6,645 nt of DNA, taken from Bacillota bacterium. Lineage in GTDB: Bacteria > Bacillota > GCA-003054495 > Carboxydocellales > JAJZTU01. Shown in pieces: positions 4,782 through 6,645 of the stretch (the first letter of the stretch is position 1; each line of letters starts with the position of its first letter). The translations under genes were made by a program, and so were the position numbers. The notes under the pieces were generated by a model, which made no database searches, had not been told where the DNA came from, and saw nothing but the letters and a program-made list of their open reading frames with translations. The stretch covers positions 1 to 6,645 of the forward strand of contig JAJZTU010000193.1 in NCBI GenBank assembly GCA_021848765.1. Reading direction: 5' to 3'.

Positions 4782-4790
4782 AGGGGTGAG
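4782..4790 (+). promoter_or_regulatory. Ribosome binding site that selects ATG 4798 for atpA
   Basis: AGGGGTGAG lies 7 bases before ATG 4798. The in-frame GTG at 4786 falls within this site, so it is a poor start. Confidence 0.65.
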
Positions 4791-4797
4791 CAACTTA

Positions 4798-6300
4798 ATG
4801 AATATCAGACCTGAAGAGATCAGTTCGATCATAAAGCAGCGCATTGAACAATACCGCACTGATGTAGCAGTAACTGACGTTGGTACAGTAATTCAGGTTG
4901 GTGACGGTATTGCGCGGATTTATGGTCTGGATGAGGCCATGGCCGGTGAGCTGCTGGAATTTACCGGCGGTGTTTACGGCATGGTGCTCAACCTGGAAGA
5001 AGACAATGTCGGCGCAGTTATCCTGGGTCCCTACACCCAAATTAAAGAAGGTGACACCGTAAAGCGGACCGGCCGGATCGTGGAGGTTCCTGTAGGGGAT
5101 GCTCTTATCGGCCGGGTCGTCAACGCCATGGGCCAGCCTATTGACGGTAAAGGTCCCATCAATTCTGACAAGTTCCGTCCCGTAGAGCGGGTGGCTCCCG
5201 GGGTTATTACCCGGAAGTCCGTACACCAGCCCCTGCAGACCGGCTTGAAAGCTATCGACGCCATGGTCCCCATCGGCCGGGGCCAGCGGGAATTAATCAT
5301 TGGCGACCGCCAGACCGGTAAGACCGCTGTAGCTGTTGACACCATTATTAACCAAAAGGGTGGAGATGTAATCTGTATCTATGTAGCCGTAGGCCAGAAA
5401 GCCTCCACTGTTGCCAAAGTAGTCAAGAGCCTGGAAGAACACGGCGCTATGGATTACACCATCGTAGTAGCCGCTACTGCCTCCGAGCCCTCTCCTATGC
5501 TGTATATCGCTCCTTACTCCGGCTGCGCTATCGGTGAAGAATTCATGGAGCAGGGTAAGCACGTCCTGATTATCTATGATGACCTGTCCAAGCAGGCAGT
5601 TGCCTACCGCGAACTGTCCCTGCTGCTCCGCCGTCCTCCCGGCCGGGAAGCTTATCCCGGAGACGTATTCTACCTGCACTCCCGTTTGTTGGAGCGGGCA
5701 GCCAAACTCAATGATTCCCTGGGCGGAGGCTCCCTCACTGCTCTGCCGATTATCGAAACCCAGGCCGGTGACGTTTCTGCCTACATTCCCACTAACGTTA
5801 TTTCCATCACCGACGGGCAGATCTTCCTGGAGTCCGACCTCTTCTACGCCGGTATCCGGCCTGCGATTAACGTTGGTCTGTCCGTATCCCGGGTAGGGGG
5901 CGCGGCCCAGACTAAAGCCATGAAGCAGGTTGCCGGGCGTCTCCGTCTGGACCTGGCCCAGTACCGGGAATTAGCGGCTTTTGCCCAGTTTGGTTCCGAC
6001 CTGGACAAGGCAACTCAGGCCCGCCTGCTCCGCGGTGAGAAAACCGTGGAAATGTTGAAGCAAGGCCAGTACATCCCGATGGGTGTTGCTGAGCAGGTAA
6101 TGATTATCTTCTGTGCTGTAAACGGTTTCCTGGATGACATTGAAACCGCCCGCATCGGCAAATTCGAAGAAGAGTTCCTCAAGTACATGTGCTCTAACAA
6201 GCCGGAAATCGGCAACGAAATTACCGAAAAAGGCGCGATGAGCGATGACCTCATTAAGAGATTTGAAGCTGCCATTAATGACTTCAAGAAGATGTTTTAA
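4798..6300 (+). CDS. atpA: F-type ATP synthase subunit alpha
   Basis: The non-catalytic nucleotide-binding subunit of the alpha3beta3 head. It has 500 residues from ATG 4798, beginning MNIRPEEISSIIKQRIEQY, the usual start of Firmicute alpha subunits; GTG 4786 would add MSNL. The N-terminal beta-barrel covers about residues 25-92. The P-loop GDRQTGKT is at 169-176, with K175 and T176. The Walker B region HVLIIYDDLSKQ is at about 255-266. The LRRPPGREAYPGDVFYLHSRLLERAAK stretch spans about 277-303. The arginine finger lies in VGLSVSRVGGAAQ (R365, equivalent to E. coli R376). The C-terminal helical domain follows and the gene ends INDFKKMF. No defects are seen. It lies 34 bases after the atpH stop (22 bases to the upstream GTG) and 53 bases before atpG. 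Confidence 0.98.
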   Translation: MNIRPEEISSIIKQRIEQYRTDVAVTDVGTVIQVGDGIARIYGLDEAMAGELLEFTGGVYGMVLNLEEDNVGAVILGPYTQIKEGDTVKRTGRIVEVPVGDALIGRVVNAMGQPIDGKGPINSDKFRPVERVAPGVITRKSVHQPLQTGLKAIDAMVPIGRGQRELIIGDRQTGKTAVAVDTIINQKGGDVICIYVAVGQKASTVAKVVKSLEEHGAMDYTIVVAATASEPSPMLYIAPYSGCAIGEEFMEQGKHVLIIYDDLSKQAVAYRELSLLLRRPPGREAYPGDVFYLHSRLLERAAKLNDSLGGGSLTALPIIETQAGDVSAYIPTNVISITDGQIFLESDLFYAGIRPAINVGLSVSRVGGAAQTKAMKQVAGRLRLDLAQYRELAAFAQFGSDLDKATQARLLRGEKTVEMLKQGQYIPMGVAEQVMIIFCAVNGFLDDIETARIGKFEEEFLKYMCSNKPEIGNEITEKGAMSDDLIKRFEAAINDFKKMF

Positions 6301-6353
6301 TAAATTGGTAACTGACCCCAGGTAATACGCCAACTAAGGTGGTGAGACCGGAA

Positions 6354-6645
6354 ATGCCAAGCATGCGCGATATTAAGCGCCGCATCAAGAGTGTTAAGAG
6401 CACCCAGCAAATAACCAAGGCCATGAAAATGGTAGCTGCTGCCAAACTGCGCCGTGCCCAGGAGCGAGTTGTTCAGGCCCGCCCCTTTGCCAAGGAACTA
6501 AGTGAAACTCTGGGCCGTTTAGTGGCTGTGGCCAAGGATGCAGCCCATCCCCTTTTGGAGGTCCGGGAGTCCAAGTCAATCGGCTATGTGGTAATCACAG
6601 CCGACCGGGGTTTAGCCGGAGGTTATAATGCGAACCTCATCAGAT
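6354..6645 (+). CDS. atpG: F-type ATP synthase subunit gamma, N-terminal part (3' end outside window)
   Basis: The central rotor shaft. Ninety-seven codons are visible, running off the right edge without a stop. The start MPSMRDIKRRIKSVKSTQQITKAMKMVAAAKLRRAQ is the conserved N-terminal coiled-coil helix of gamma, with the ITKAMKMVAAAKL signature at about 21-32. The Rossmann-like domain starts at SIGYVVITADRGLAGGYNANLI, also conserved. AAGGTGGTGAG at 6336-6346 precedes ATG 6354; a second in-frame ATG at 6363 is a less favoured alternative. About two thirds of the protein is outside the window, with atpD and atpC expected next. Confidence 0.97.
   Translation, partial: MPSMRDIKRRIKSVKSTQQITKAMKMVAAAKLRRAQERVVQARPFAKELSETLGRLVAVAKDAAHPLLEVRESKSIGYVVITADRGLAGGYNANLIR

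Noticed and set aside
4227..4859. 210-codon - strand open frame opposite atpH
   Set aside because: Shadow of the conserved delta subunit gene; no independent start signal or domain.

Overview
The window reads as part of a low-GC-lineage Gram-positive (Firmicutes, class Clostridia) chromosome, probably an anaerobe of the Peptococcaceae/Desulfotomaculum/Thermincola kind. The evidence is the F-type ATPase operon order with atpZ and atpI in front, strong AGGAGG-type ribosome sites, frequent TTG and GTG starts, and a UDP-GlcNAc 2-epimerase gene just upstream. I cannot name the genus from sequence alone. All genes seen are on the + strand.

Layout. 1-210: the C-terminal end of a MazG-like nucleotide pyrophosphohydrolase. 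211-673: 463 bases without a credible gene but dense in structure: a 16-bp triple tandem repeat, a 13-bp direct repeat, a long branched stem of about 216 bases (340-555), then three small hairpins at 42-43 base spacing that run up to the ribosome site of the next gene. 677-1831: wecB (mnaA), UDP-GlcNAc 2-epimerase. 1832-2055: an AT-rich intergenic region with a spaced direct repeat and a possible promoter. 2056-6645: the ATP synthase operon, atpZ-atpI-atpB-atpE-atpF-atpH-atpA-atpG, with atpG cut by the window edge. The beta and epsilon subunit genes (atpD, atpC) are expected just beyond it.

The atp genes encode the membrane sector (a, c, b), the stalk (delta, gamma) and the catalytic-head alpha subunit of one rotary enzyme, preceded by two small membrane proteins linked to assembly or Mg2+ handling. 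Spacing is tight (atpF and atpH overlap by 7 bases). The exception is an 89-base atpE-atpF gap holding a strong 13-bp hairpin, placed where c-subunit mRNA may need to be protected or produced in excess. The first three operon genes appear to use GTG, TTG and TTG starts, while atpE has ATG and a very strong ribosome site, which fits the high copy number of subunit c.

The most unusual part is 340-555. It is a nearly symmetric three-way-junction fold whose non-Watson-Crick pairs are G-U only when read on the + strand. This makes it a candidate structured RNA (or a palindromic MITE-like element) in front of wecB. I do not recognise it as a known family.
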